Source: an uncultured Bacteroidales bacterium
GTDB taxonomy: Bacteria > Bacteroidota > Bacteroidia > Bacteroidales > UBA3663
Length of the DNA stretch: 30,029 bases
Assembly (NCBI GenBank): GCA_937899265.1
Contig: CALBPV010000123.1
Span: 1 to 30,029 of the forward strand
Direction of reading: 5' to 3'
The position numbers and the translations under genes are program-made. The first letter of the stretch is position 1. Every line of letters starts with the position of its first letter. Positions 16,232-24,485 of this stretch are shown in pieces. Under the pieces are notes generated by a model, which made no database searches, was not told where the DNA came from, and saw only the letters and a program-made list of their open reading frames with translations.

Positions 16232-19200
16232 TTATTTCTTCTTTCTGAAACGGTGACGTTTCTTTGCCCACTCAGCCTCTACACCGAGGACGCGGGCATG
16301 CGACCAGCGTTCCTGCTGTATCTTGTGACCCTGCATCTGACAATAGACGGTGGGGACAACGACAAGCGTCATAATGGTGGCTATGGTGAGACCACCGATG
16401 ATGGCGATACCCATGGGCTGCCACATCTCAGATCCCTGACCCGTACCGACAGCCATGGGCACCATGCCGAGGATGGTGGTGAGGGTGGTCATTAATACAG
16501 GACGGAGACGCGACTTGCCGGCGCGGACTGCGGCCTGCACAACCGAGAAACCGCGTTCGCGGAGCAGGTGGATGTAGTCGATGATGACGATACCGTTCTT
16601 CACTACGATACCGATGAGCATGATGCCACCGAGCATGGACATGACGTTGAGATCGACGCGCGTCATCCAAAGGGCCAGCACGATACCGCCGAAGGTGAAC
16701 GGGATGGACACGAGCATGATGATGAAGGGGTCGGACCATGACTCGAACTGGGCAGCCATGACGATGTAAACCAGGATGATAATGAGTGCACCGAGAGTCA
16801 GAAGGTCTTTGAAGGAATCTTGTTGGTCCTCGTAGGAACCGGCCACGTTGATTTGTATGTCGTTGGCCAGCCCCTCGGCACGCATCTGTTCAACCTGTCC
16901 CTGTCCGTAAGTGACGACGTCACCGAGGTTGGAGACGGTGGAATTGACAACACAGGAGACGGTGTTGATGCGCTGGCGATCCTTGCGTTCGATGTTAGGC
17001 AGGGTGAAGCGCTCGACGACGGTACCCACGTCCTTGATGCGCACGGTGGCTCCGTTGGTTCCGTAGAGAAGGATGTTCTCGATGTCCTCTACACGCTGAC
17101 GTGCCTCAGGTTCATAACGCACCACGATGTCGTACTCCTCGCCGTCCTCGCGGAACTCGGAGGCGGTGGTGCCGTTGAAACGGTTGCGTATGTAGGCACC
17201 TGCGGTGGTGAGGTTGAGACCATATTTGGCGAGCTTCTCGCGGTCGAAATCGACCTGAAGCTCGGGCTGGTAGTCAGAGCGCGAGATATTGACCTGGGAA
17301 ACACCCTCGAACTGCAGCATACGGGCCTTGAGGTCCTGGGCTGCACGGTCGGTGGCATCGAGGTCGTAACCGTAGATTTCGAAGTCGGCTGTCGATTGTC
17401 CTCCCATGCCGGAACGTCCGCCTTCGGTGACAACGACTTTGACGAGTTCGGGATACTTGGCCAAATCTTTGCGCATCTGGGCTCCGACATCGAACATGGA
17501 GACGGGTTCCAGACGGTCGGCGACGTTGTACATGCCGATGTTGAAGGAGATGATGTGCGTGCCGTTATCGCTCATCGAAGCGAAGGTGTTGTCGGTGTCT
17601 GCCTGACCTGTGGTGTAGTTACAAGCCTTGAGGATGCGTTTGTCCGGCGTGCCCCAACGCGACATCCAGAGGTTGGCCAGTTCATCGGCTATCTCGTCGG
17701 CACGATCCTGACGCGTACCAATGGGGAGTTGGAGAGAGACGGAGATACGTCCCGAGTCCTGCTGGGGGAAGAAGCCGGTACCGATGAGTCCCAGGAAGGC
17801 GGGAAGCATCATGATGACAAAGGCTATGACCATGCCGGTAATCATCTTCTTGCGATTGCGGACAGCCCAGTTGATGCGCTTGGCGTACCAGATGTCAAGC
17901 TTGTCGAGAGCACCGCGCACCACAAAATGGTCATACCAGCGGGAGAACCACGACTCGCGGCGCTTGAGCTGGAGCATCTGGGAACAGAGCATAGGTGTGA
18001 ACGAGAGAGCCGAGGTGGTTGAAACAGTCATAATGATACACATCATCCAGCCGAGCTCGCGGAAGAGGACACCCGACATACCGCTGACCATTGTGAGTGG
18101 GAAGAACACCGCTATCATGGTGAGTGTGGAGGCGATGACGGAGATGGCGACCTCGCCTGTGCCGTGGATGGCAGCCTGCTTGGGGTCGGCACCGCGTTCG
18201 ATATGGGTCGTGACGTTCTCCAAGACGACTATGGCATCATCGACGACATTGCCGATAGCGATGGAGAGACACGAAAGCGATATCATGTTGAGCGAAGAGT
18301 CTGCAGCACTGAGGTAGATGAACGAGGCAATCAGCGACAGCGGGATGGTGAGCACGATAATCACAACGGCACGCCAGCGACCGAGGAAGAAGAAGCAGAC
18401 CAAAGCCACGAAAAGCATGGCGAAGAGAATGGTCTCCTCAAGCGAGCCGATAGTAGCACGTATGTTGTCGGAGGTGTTGACCAATATACCGAGTTGCACG
18501 TCGGTGGGCAAGGTCTTCTGTATGGCGGGAAGTTGGGCCAGGACCTTGTTGGAAATCTCGACGGAGTTGGCTCCCGACTGTTTCTGGACGATGATGATGG
18601 CACCCTGTTCGCCGGAGTAGCCACGCTCGGTATTGGAATTGGGGATATAGGTCACGACCTTCTGGGCACGCTCCTGTACGGTGTCTTCGAGACGAGCCAC
18701 ATCGCGCAGATAGACGGTGCGGTTGTTGGAGGTGGAGACAACGATATTGAGCATGTCGCGTGGGTCCTTGAACTCACCTTCAACGCGAAGCGTATAGGCG
18801 TTGTTACCTGTGTCGAAGGAACCGCCGGGCACGTTCTGGTTCTCGGCAGCAATGAGCTGGGAGATGGCCTCAACGGTGAGGTTGTATGCTTCCAACTTAT
18901 CGGGATCGACATAGATATAGACAGTACGCTCGGCAGCACCCGAGATGGATACGGTACCTACACCGGGCACACGCGCGATGGGATTGGCCACCTGGTCATC
19001 CAGAATCTTATAGAGGGCCGACGTTGACTCGCGAGCCTGGGCGGTGAGCACCAGAATAGGAATCATGTCGGACGAGAACTTGAAAATGATGGGAGTGCCT
19101 GCGCCATCGGGCAGGTTTTGGGATATCATGTCAAGTTTGTCGCGTACGTCGTTGGTGAGGACATCAATGTCGTGGCCGTACTCGAACTCGAGGGTAATCA

Positions 19201-19468
19201 TCGTATAGTTCTCGCGGGAGTTGGAAGTGATGTGCTTGAGGTAGTTCACCGAGTTGAGGGTGTTCTCAAGCGGGCGCGTTACATTGTTCTCGATATCCTG
19301 TGCCGACGCACCGGGATAGGTTTCCATCACCATGATGGTGTTGGTATCGATATCCGGGAAGAGGTCGATAGGCAGGCTGGAGAGCGAATAGAGACCCAAG
19401 ATGGCGATTGCGACGAACACAAGGGTCGTCATAATGGGGCGCTTGACGGAGCTTTCGTAAAGACTCAT
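16232..19468 (-). CDS. RND efflux permease (AcrB/HAE1-type)
   Basis: The 1078-residue inner-membrane pump is driven by protons and forms trimers that span to the outer-membrane channel. It starts with the RND pattern SSVKRPIMTTLVFVAIAILG and IDLFPDIDTNTIMV. The proton-relay aspartates are present in TM4 (NVVDDAIVV, Asp410-Asp411, matching AcrB Asp407-Asp408) and the TM10 lysine is present (GIVVKNGI, Lys957, matching AcrB Lys940). Two large periplasmic loops follow TM1 and TM7. This points to the drug/hydrophobe group rather than heavy-metal exporters, but the substrate cannot be read. The adaptor gene lies 31 bp upstream. A basic C-terminal tail (KKRHRFRKKK) ends the protein. Confidence 0.95.
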   Translation of the reverse strand: MSLYESSVKRPIMTTLVFVAIAILGLYSLSSLPIDLFPDIDTNTIMVMETYPGASAQDIENNVTRPLENTLNSVNYLKHITSNSRENYTMITLEFEYGHDIDVLTNDVRDKLDMISQNLPDGAGTPIIFKFSSDMIPILVLTAQARESTSALYKILDDQVANPIARVPGVGTVSISGAAERTVYIYVDPDKLEAYNLTVEAISQLIAAENQNVPGGSFDTGNNAYTLRVEGEFKDPRDMLNIVVSTSNNRTVYLRDVARLEDTVQERAQKVVTYIPNSNTERGYSGEQGAIIIVQKQSGANSVEISNKVLAQLPAIQKTLPTDVQLGILVNTSDNIRATIGSLEETILFAMLFVALVCFFFLGRWRAVVIIVLTIPLSLIASFIYLSAADSSLNMISLSCLSIAIGNVVDDAIVVLENVTTHIERGADPKQAAIHGTGEVAISVIASTLTMIAVFFPLTMVSGMSGVLFRELGWMMCIIMTVSTTSALSFTPMLCSQMLQLKRRESWFSRWYDHFVVRGALDKLDIWYAKRINWAVRNRKKMITGMVIAFVIMMLPAFLGLIGTGFFPQQDSGRISVSLQLPIGTRQDRADEIADELANLWMSRWGTPDKRILKACNYTTGQADTDNTFASMSDNGTHIISFNIGMYNVADRLEPVSMFDVGAQMRKDLAKYPELVKVVVTEGGRSGMGGQSTADFEIYGYDLDATDRAAQDLKARMLQFEGVSQVNISRSDYQPELQVDFDREKLAKYGLNLTTAGAYIRNRFNGTTASEFREDGEEYDIVVRYEPEARQRVEDIENILLYGTNGATVRIKDVGTVVERFTLPNIERKDRQRINTVSCVVNSTVSNLGDVVTYGQGQVEQMRAEGLANDIQINVAGSYEDQQDSFKDLLTLGALIIILVYIVMAAQFESWSDPFIIMLVSIPFTFGGIVLALWMTRVDLNVMSMLGGIMLIGIVVKNGIVIIDYIHLLRERGFSVVQAAVRAGKSRLRPVLMTTLTTILGMVPMAVGTGQGSEMWQPMGIAIIGGLTIATIMTLVVVPTVYCQMQGHKIQQERWSHARVLGVEAEWAKKRHRFRKKK

Positions 19469-19499
19469 AGTTCAATCAGAGGAAAAAAGAGGAACGACT

Positions 19500-20534
19500 T
19501 TATTCTACAACCGTGATTAACTTGCCGTTGGCGAGACGGTTCTGGCCGAAGACAACGACGGTGGCACCGTCCTCGACGCCGGAAAGAATCTCATAGGTAT
19601 TGTCGATGCGACGGCCGAGTGTGATAAGGTCGTAGGAAACACGATTGTCGGAACCGACGGTATAGACATAGCGGTCACCGGAGCCGGTCTGCTTGACGAC
19701 AGACTGATCGGGCACAACGACGTGGCGTTTTGTGCCGAAGTTAATCATCACGCGGGCGAACATGCCGGGACGGACACGATTGTCGGCATTGGTAATCTTA
19801 ATCTCGACGGGGAAGGTACGCGAAGCGGCATCCAACGTTGGATAGACAATGGAAACACGACCCGAGAAGGTCTCGCCGGGATAGGCATCGAAAGTGATAT
19901 TGTCAATCTGCATTCCCTCGCGAATCAGGGAGAAATACTGCTCGTTGACGTTGATGAGGAGCTTGACGGGCTGAATCTGCTGTACAATGAGCACTGCCTT
20001 GCCGGAATATAGGTCTCCGGCATCGTAGTTGCGAGCGGTGACAACACCCGTGATAGGCGAACGAAGGGTTGTGTTCTCGAGCATGTTGTTGTAGGAAGTC
20101 TGGAGTACGTCGAGATTGGTCTTCTGGGCATCCCACTGGGACTTAGAAGCACCGCCCACCTTGTAGAGCTCATCGATGCGGGCGAACTCGACCTTGGCGT
20201 TGTCGAGCTGGGTCTTGGCATTGGCGAGGTTGGTATTGTCCATGATGACAAGCACCTGGCCCTGAGACACGCGGTCACCCACCTCGGCCTTGATTTCTGT
20301 GATACGGACAGGCGACTGAGGCGCGATGTCGTTGGACTTGTTGGCCTCCACGTTGGCTGTGAATTCAACCAATTGGGGAACATCTTGAGCCACAACTTTG
20401 GCTACACGTACGGGGACAGCAACGGTGTCGGCTTCGATGCGGATGGCACCGGCATTGGGTTGGGTTTTCTCGCCGGAGCAGGATGCAAGCATCACGAGGG
20501 CTGACGATGCGAGAAGAAAGAGATTCTTGTTCAT
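19500..20534 (-). CDS. RND efflux periplasmic adaptor (membrane fusion) lipoprotein
   Basis: This 344-residue protein has a lipoprotein signal with the lipobox LASC (Cys19), so it is anchored to the inner membrane and bridges pump and outer-membrane channel. After a short linker come the first lipoyl half (PVRITEIKAEVGDRVSQGQVLVIMD), a helical hairpin (about residues 100-140), the second lipoyl half (TLRSPITGVVTARNYDAGDLYSGKAVL), a beta-barrel domain and a membrane-proximal domain ending in VEDGATVVVFGQNRLANGKLI. This is the AcrA/MexA layout with the short hairpin typical of many Bacteroidetes adaptors. It sits 25 bp after the outer-membrane factor gene and 31 bp before the permease gene. Confidence 0.94.
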   Translation of the reverse strand: MNKNLFLLASSALVMLASCSGEKTQPNAGAIRIEADTVAVPVRVAKVVAQDVPQLVEFTANVEANKSNDIAPQSPVRITEIKAEVGDRVSQGQVLVIMDNTNLANAKTQLDNAKVEFARIDELYKVGGASKSQWDAQKTNLDVLQTSYNNMLENTTLRSPITGVVTARNYDAGDLYSGKAVLIVQQIQPVKLLINVNEQYFSLIREGMQIDNITFDAYPGETFSGRVSIVYPTLDAASRTFPVEIKITNADNRVRPGMFARVMINFGTKRHVVVPDQSVVKQTGSGDRYVYTVGSDNRVSYDLITLGRRIDNTYEILSGVEDGATVVVFGQNRLANGKLITVVE

Positions 20535-20559
20535 ATTCTATTGACGGAGATTAAATACA

Positions 20560-21897
20560 TTATTTGTCGGTTACGAGATGACCCAAGGTATTTTCGAGGG
20601 TAGCCCGAGAGGAGAGAAAATCGTAAATGGACTGGACGTACTGGAGACGGGCCGTGAGAAGGTTGGACTCGGAGGAGTTAAGCTCCAGCATGGTGCCCGA
20701 GCCTACGTCGTAGCGCTTTCTGGCTATCTCAAAGGCTCGCGAGGCTGAATAGACGTTCTCCTTGTTGGAAACGACCTGTTCGGCTGCAGTCTCTATGTTG
20801 TTGAGCGACGAGGCGATGGAAGTCTCCAGCTGACGCATGAGGTTTTCTCGCTGGGTGTCGAGGTTGGCAATCTGGAGTTTGTTCTGACGGGTCTTCATGT
20901 ACTTGGCTCCACCGTCGAAAAGTGTCCACGAGAGGCTGAGAGCCACTGTGGCACCGCCGAAGTAGGACTGGTCGAAGGGATTGAAATTCTTGCCCATGGC
21001 CTGATAGCCGGCCTGAAAAGAAAGTGCGAGCGTAGGGAGATAGCCCAATTTGTTGATGGTCTCTGCAAGACGCAACTGACGCTCCTGAATGTCGAGTTGA
21101 CGGAGGTTGGTGTTGTCGGTGAGGGCTGTGTCGGACTTGAGTTTCATCAAATCGGAGAAGAGGCTCTCCTCATAGTCGGAGAGTTTGCCTTCGAACCGGA
21201 TGGGCGTATTCACATCGACACCCATGAGCACCTTGAGCTGCATCTCGGCAAGGGAGATAGCGTTCTTTGCAGAAGAAACCAGCGGATTGATAGTGGCCAA
21301 CTGGACATCGGCAGTCAGCTTGTCATATTCGGAAACGGAACCCTGCTCGAACTTGTTGCGGGTCTGGGTGGCATTCTCCTGAGCCGTGCTTTGGGAAGCC
21401 AAGAGCGACTCGTAGCTCTCGCGGGCAAGGAGGAGCGAATAGAACGCATTCTTGACCTGGGAGATAGCTTCGACTTTGGAAGCACGTGCAGCCTCAAGGG
21501 AGAGTTTCACCTGCTCCTCGTTGAGCGAGACGGTTTTCCACAACTGGGGAGCTACAAGAGGAAGGGCTACCGTACCGTTGAGGGCCCATGTGTATTTTTG
21601 TCCCATCGAAATGGGTTCGGGGGCAAAGTCGAGCTTGACCTTCTGGAGCACAACGGCATCGGAAAATGTACCCGTAGCCGTAACCGTCGGAAAAAGGCCG
21701 GTGATGGTTTCCTTTTTGGCGTACTTTTGAATCTCAATCTGCCGGTCGGCCACACGCACAGAAGCATTGTCGGAAAGCGCTATCTGCAGAGCATAGTCCA
21801 GCGTCATGCTGACGGAGTCGGTTTGCTGAGCCTGCACAGGCGAAGCAAGGAGAAAAGTCATCAGCGAGATGAACGAAACGAACTTTTTGTTCAACAT
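20560..21897 (-). CDS. Outer-membrane efflux channel (TolC family)
   Basis: The 445-residue protein forms the trimeric outer-membrane duct of the tripartite pump. The signal peptide is MLNKKFVSFISLMTFLLASPVQA, giving the start at ATG 21897; a 15-codon upstream extension in the same frame would destroy this signal. Two outer-membrane-efflux repeats are visible, each with long amphipathic helices, the first starting MTLDYALQIALSDNASVRVADRQIEIQ. The second ends in KRYDVGSGTMLELNSSESNLLTARLQYVQSIYDFLSSRATLENTLG, a typical TolC-family end. It is the first gene of the efflux operon and is preceded by a -7 box at 21940-21947. Confidence 0.94.
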   Translation of the reverse strand: MLNKKFVSFISLMTFLLASPVQAQQTDSVSMTLDYALQIALSDNASVRVADRQIEIQKYAKKETITGLFPTVTATGTFSDAVVLQKVKLDFAPEPISMGQKYTWALNGTVALPLVAPQLWKTVSLNEEQVKLSLEAARASKVEAISQVKNAFYSLLLARESYESLLASQSTAQENATQTRNKFEQGSVSEYDKLTADVQLATINPLVSSAKNAISLAEMQLKVLMGVDVNTPIRFEGKLSDYEESLFSDLMKLKSDTALTDNTNLRQLDIQERQLRLAETINKLGYLPTLALSFQAGYQAMGKNFNPFDQSYFGGATVALSLSWTLFDGGAKYMKTRQNKLQIANLDTQRENLMRQLETSIASSLNNIETAAEQVVSNKENVYSASRAFEIARKRYDVGSGTMLELNSSESNLLTARLQYVQSIYDFLSSRATLENTLGHLVTDK

Positions 21898-21939
21898 AAA
21901 TATGATACTTTTTGAATGATAATTCCCAAATAGAGTTTG

Positions 21940-21947
21940 CAAAGATA
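21940..21947 (-). promoter_or_regulatory. -7 box of the efflux operon promoter
   Basis: TATCTTTG on the minus strand (21947-21940) fits TAnnTTTG and lies 42 nt before the start codon of the outer-membrane channel gene. No TTTG is found 19-21 nt upstream; the nearest is 12 nt away. A weak -33 box would fit a promoter that needs an activator. Confidence 0.6.
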
Positions 21948-21971
21948 GAGAAAAAAACGCAAAAAGACTGC

Positions 21972-22014
21972 CGTTGAGACATCAAATTCAATTTAAGCTG
22001 TCTATTTATCAACG
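21972..22014. promoter_or_regulatory. Inverted CGTTGA repeat in the divergent promoter region
   Basis: CGTTGA (21972-21977) recurs as TCAACG (22009-22014), 31 bp apart, upstream of the efflux -7 box and of the two-component genes. With flanking bases, each copy (GCCGTTGAG on +, TTCGTTGAT on -) agrees at 8 of 9 places with the loose LytTR recognition pattern as remembered. The arrangement is inverted rather than the usual direct repeat, so this is a candidate operator only. Confidence 0.35.
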
Positions 22015-22059
22015 AAAAGCGGGAACAGGAAGAAGATTTAAGAATATTTAAGGTTTAAA
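21991..22059 (+). repeat. ATTTAAG direct repeats in the divergent promoter region
   Basis: ATTTAAG occurs at 21991-21997, 22036-22042 and 22046-22052; the last two are exactly 10 bp apart, and a related GTTTAAA is at 22053-22059. They lie just upstream of the histidine kinase -7 box. The region is AT-rich, so chance copies are possible. Confidence 0.4.
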
Positions 22060-22074
22060 TTGAAATAAAAACCT

Positions 22075-22082
22075 TATCTTTG
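22075..22082 (+). promoter_or_regulatory. -7 box of the two-component operon promoter, next to the start codon
   Basis: TATCTTTG (22075-22082) fits TAnnTTTG. The kinase ATG begins at 22087, only 4 nt beyond the box, so transcription should begin at or near the A of the ATG. No good TTTG box is seen at the standard distance. Confidence 0.55.
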
Positions 22083-22086
22083 CACC

Positions 22087-23145
22087 ATGAAACAGAAATC
22101 GAAAATTCTGGATTTTCTACAGCGCCATGCTGCCACAGCGAGCTGGTTGGGCATCTACATCCTGTTTGCGCTGGACGGCATACGCCACCTGGGGGTTACC
22201 AACGGCCTGCTGATGGCGGTGGTGACCATTCTGCCGCTGAGAATACTGCACTTCATTATGAACCATTGGCTTGTTCCCCGGTACCTACGGCATCAACCTC
22301 TGGTATTCGGCCTGCTGTCCATACTCCTAATGTTAATACTGCTGGTAGGAGCCATCCAGTTGGAGGTGCTTTTCCTGAGCCAGAGGAACCTTCCCTTGCC
22401 CGGCTCGGACAGGGGGGATTCCCCGTGGGCCTACATGCATGTGAAATACGGCATCCTGCTGTTGTTGACAGCTGCACAGGTGAGCATCTCATTCCTGCTG
22501 GAAGAACGCAAAACCCTTACGATAGAATTGAAAGACAGCCGCACGGAAATGGAGTTGAAATACCTGCACATGCAAATCAATCCACACTTCCTCTTCAACG
22601 CACTCAATAACGTCTATGCCCTCACAGTGCTGCAGGATGAGAAGGCTCCCGAGACGGTGCTGAAACTCTCGGAGATGATGCGATATGTGATAGACGACTG
22701 TTCCAAACCCATGATTCCTCTCCGCAAGGAGCTGAATTATATACGGGACTTCATCGATTTCAACCAGCTACGGCTCGAAGGCAAGGGCAACGTCACGCTC
22801 GAATGTGACATTGAGAACGAAGATTTCGCCATTGCACCCATGCTGATGCAGCCGGTGGTGGAGAACTGTTTCAAACATGCCCACTTGGTTGAATGTCCTG
22901 AGGGATGGATTAAAATCAACATCAAACAGAGCGGGAAACACTTCGAGATGAAGGCCCAGAATACATTCGACCCCAAGCTGCGCAAAGCCCATAACGACAA
23001 AGAAAAGTCGGGCGTGGGATTGCAGAACGTGGAGGAACGCATCAGTCTCACCTACGGCAACAAAGGACACATCGTGGGCAAAGACAGCAAGAACAACAAA
23101 GGGGAATTCATATACGACGTAAAAATAGAACTCAATGAAATATAA
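22087..23145 (+). CDS. LytS/YehU-type sensor histidine kinase
   Basis: The 352-residue membrane kinase has four predicted spans in its first 140 residues (near 17-36, 40-57, 71-93 and 115-136) and no large extracytoplasmic sensor, so it may sense within the membrane. A helix then leads to the His_kinase signature MQINPHFLFNALNNVYAL with phospho-accepting His167. The HATPase part has an N-box (MLMQPVVENCFKHA) and a GVGLQNVEERI glycine motif. It phosphorylates the partner regulator, whose start overlaps its last 11 bases. The start at 22087 is the only one keeping the first span; the next in-frame ATG is at residue 43, inside the second span. It is transcribed away from the efflux operon. Confidence 0.93.
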   Translation: MKQKSKILDFLQRHAATASWLGIYILFALDGIRHLGVTNGLLMAVVTILPLRILHFIMNHWLVPRYLRHQPLVFGLLSILLMLILLVGAIQLEVLFLSQRNLPLPGSDRGDSPWAYMHVKYGILLLLTAAQVSISFLLEERKTLTIELKDSRTEMELKYLHMQINPHFLFNALNNVYALTVLQDEKAPETVLKLSEMMRYVIDDCSKPMIPLRKELNYIRDFIDFNQLRLEGKGNVTLECDIENEDFAIAPMLMQPVVENCFKHAHLVECPEGWIKINIKQSGKHFEMKAQNTFDPKLRKAHNDKEKSGVGLQNVEERISLTYGNKGHIVGKDSKNNKGEFIYDVKIELNEI

Positions 23146-23857
23146 CGTACTGATTGTGGACGACGAGGCGCTGGCTCGTAAACTGCTGAGCACCTATGTA
23201 GAAAAAGATGAGAGACTCCAACTGGCTGGCCTCTGTGCGACAGCCTCCGAGGCCTTTGCCGTCATCCGGCAGCATCATGTCGATATTCTGCTGCTGGACA
23301 TACACCTCCCCGATATCAACGGGTTGGATTTGGCCCGCACCTGTCAGGACATCCCGGTGATAATCTTCACAACCGCCTATTCGGAACACGCCCTTGAGAG
23401 CTACTCGCTCGATGCCACCGACTATCTGCTGAAACCCATCTCCCCCGATCGTTTCCGCACGGCTATTGAGAAAGGAATGCGCCGACTGACTCTGGAGCCG
23501 ATGCAGGTATCAGCAGACCCCCTCCCCCAGAAGAAAGAATTGGTGGAAGGCGAAGACTACATGACGGTGAAGGCCGACTACAAGCTGAACCGCATCAACT
23601 TCAACGACTTGTTGTATATTGAGGGACAACACGAATACGTGACCTTCCACCTGAGGGAACGGAAAATCACGGCATTATATTCGCTGAAAAAACTGGAAGA
23701 AGAATTGCCCGAAAAGCAGTTTCTGAGAGTACACAAGAGTTTCATCATCAACCTCAACTACGTGACACAAAACGACACAGCCAACATCCTTCTGGGAGAC
23801 ATATCCATCCCCATCGGCGGAAGTTACAAAGAGAGCGTCAAGACAAAACTCCGTTGA
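23135..23857 (+). CDS. LytTR-family response regulator
   Basis: This 240-residue cytoplasmic DNA-binding regulator has a receiver domain (about residues 1-120) with the acidic pair Asp9-Asp10, phospho-acceptor Asp55 (LLLDIHLPDING), the conserved threonine in FTTAY and Lys in LLKPI. A short linker leads to a LytTR domain (about 140-240: EDYMTVKADYKLNRINFNDLLYIEGQHEYVTFH, then LRVHKSFIINLNYV). LytTR proteins usually bind paired short repeats upstream of targets. Its ATG overlaps the kinase gene by 11 bp, so the two are translated together. The divergent efflux operon is the obvious candidate target. Its last 20 bp overlap the end of the convergent HAD gene. Confidence 0.94.
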   Translation: MKYNVLIVDDEALARKLLSTYVEKDERLQLAGLCATASEAFAVIRQHHVDILLLDIHLPDINGLDLARTCQDIPVIIFTTAYSEHALESYSLDATDYLLKPISPDRFRTAIEKGMRRLTLEPMQVSADPLPQKKELVEGEDYMTVKADYKLNRINFNDLLYIEGQHEYVTFHLRERKITALYSLKKLEEELPEKQFLRVHKSFIINLNYVTQNDTANILLGDISIPIGGSYKESVKTKLR

Positions 23858-24482
23858 GAGCCTGCCTCCAGTCGGAACGAGGGACGGGATTGAACGAACG
23901 GATACCGCAGGACTCTGCCACTTGACAATTGGCGAGGGCATCGTCGATGAAGAGAGTTCTCGCGGGGTCATAGCCCGAAAGGGACAACACCTTTTTAAAT
24001 ATAGCGGCATCGGGCTTGGCCAAATGGAGTTCATAGCTCAGCCAAATGTGCTCGAAAAGGTTCTCGGGCGGATAGCCTGCCTCCTCAAAGAAGTGACGGC
24101 AATAGTTCCAGTGAATGCTGTTGGTATTGCTCAGCGCGGAGACATGATAGCCTTCGCGCTTTAATTGTGAAATCGCCTCCAATCGAAAGGCTGGCAGTCC
24201 CTCGGCCATGGAAACCCAAGCCTCCCATATCTGCAGGTCGGTAACCGGAGGAACGGCAGATGCTACGTCAGCAGAGATAAGCTCCCGAAGGGAATCATAG
24301 AACTCCGATTCAGTAATCAGCCCGCGTTCGAAGCGGTCGAGAACACCCTTCTGGTGGGCTGTACCCAGCAGATTCTCAATCTCGTAGAATCCCAAGGCAC
24401 GGAAATTTTCCTTACAGCGACTGACGGCCAAGTCGAGAAGTACGCCTCCGAAGTCGAAGATAAGATTATCGTATCGCTTCAT
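23838..24482 (-). CDS. HAD-family hydrolase (YihX-like phosphatase)
   Basis: The 214-residue protein has the four HAD motifs: DFGGVLLD with nucleophile Asp10, ALSNTN (Ser118), Lys156 in AKPDAAIF and FIDDALAN (Asp180-Asp181). Motif I has glycine where most HAD phosphatases have the second aspartate, a form (DxGGVL) seen in the YihX subgroup, which includes sugar-phosphate phosphatases. A helical cap lies between motifs I and II. The substrate is unknown. It starts 3 bp after prfA and closes the pyrG-yidC-purM-prfA operon. Its 3' end overlaps the convergent response regulator by 20 bp. Confidence 0.88.
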   Translation of the reverse strand: MKRYDNLIFDFGGVLLDLAVSRCKENFRALGFYEIENLLGTAHQKGVLDRFERGLITESEFYDSLRELISADVASAVPPVTDLQIWEAWVSMAEGLPAFRLEAISQLKREGYHVSALSNTNSIHWNYCRHFFEEAGYPPENLFEHIWLSYELHLAKPDAAIFKKVLSLSGYDPARTLFIDDALANCQVAESCGIRSFNPVPRSDWRQALNGVLS

Positions 24483-24485
24483 GCC

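Noticed and set aside
16820..18022. 400-codon open frame on + opposite the RND permease
   Set aside because: Valine- and glycine-rich antisense shadow of a well-supported membrane protein gene; no domain or promoter.
21097..21915. 272-codon open frame on + opposite the outer-membrane channel gene
   Set aside because: Antisense shadow; the minus-strand gene has a signal peptide and TolC-family features.
21898..21942. 15-codon upstream extension of the outer-membrane channel
   Set aside because: It would mask the signal peptide that starts at 21897 and would begin inside the -7 box.
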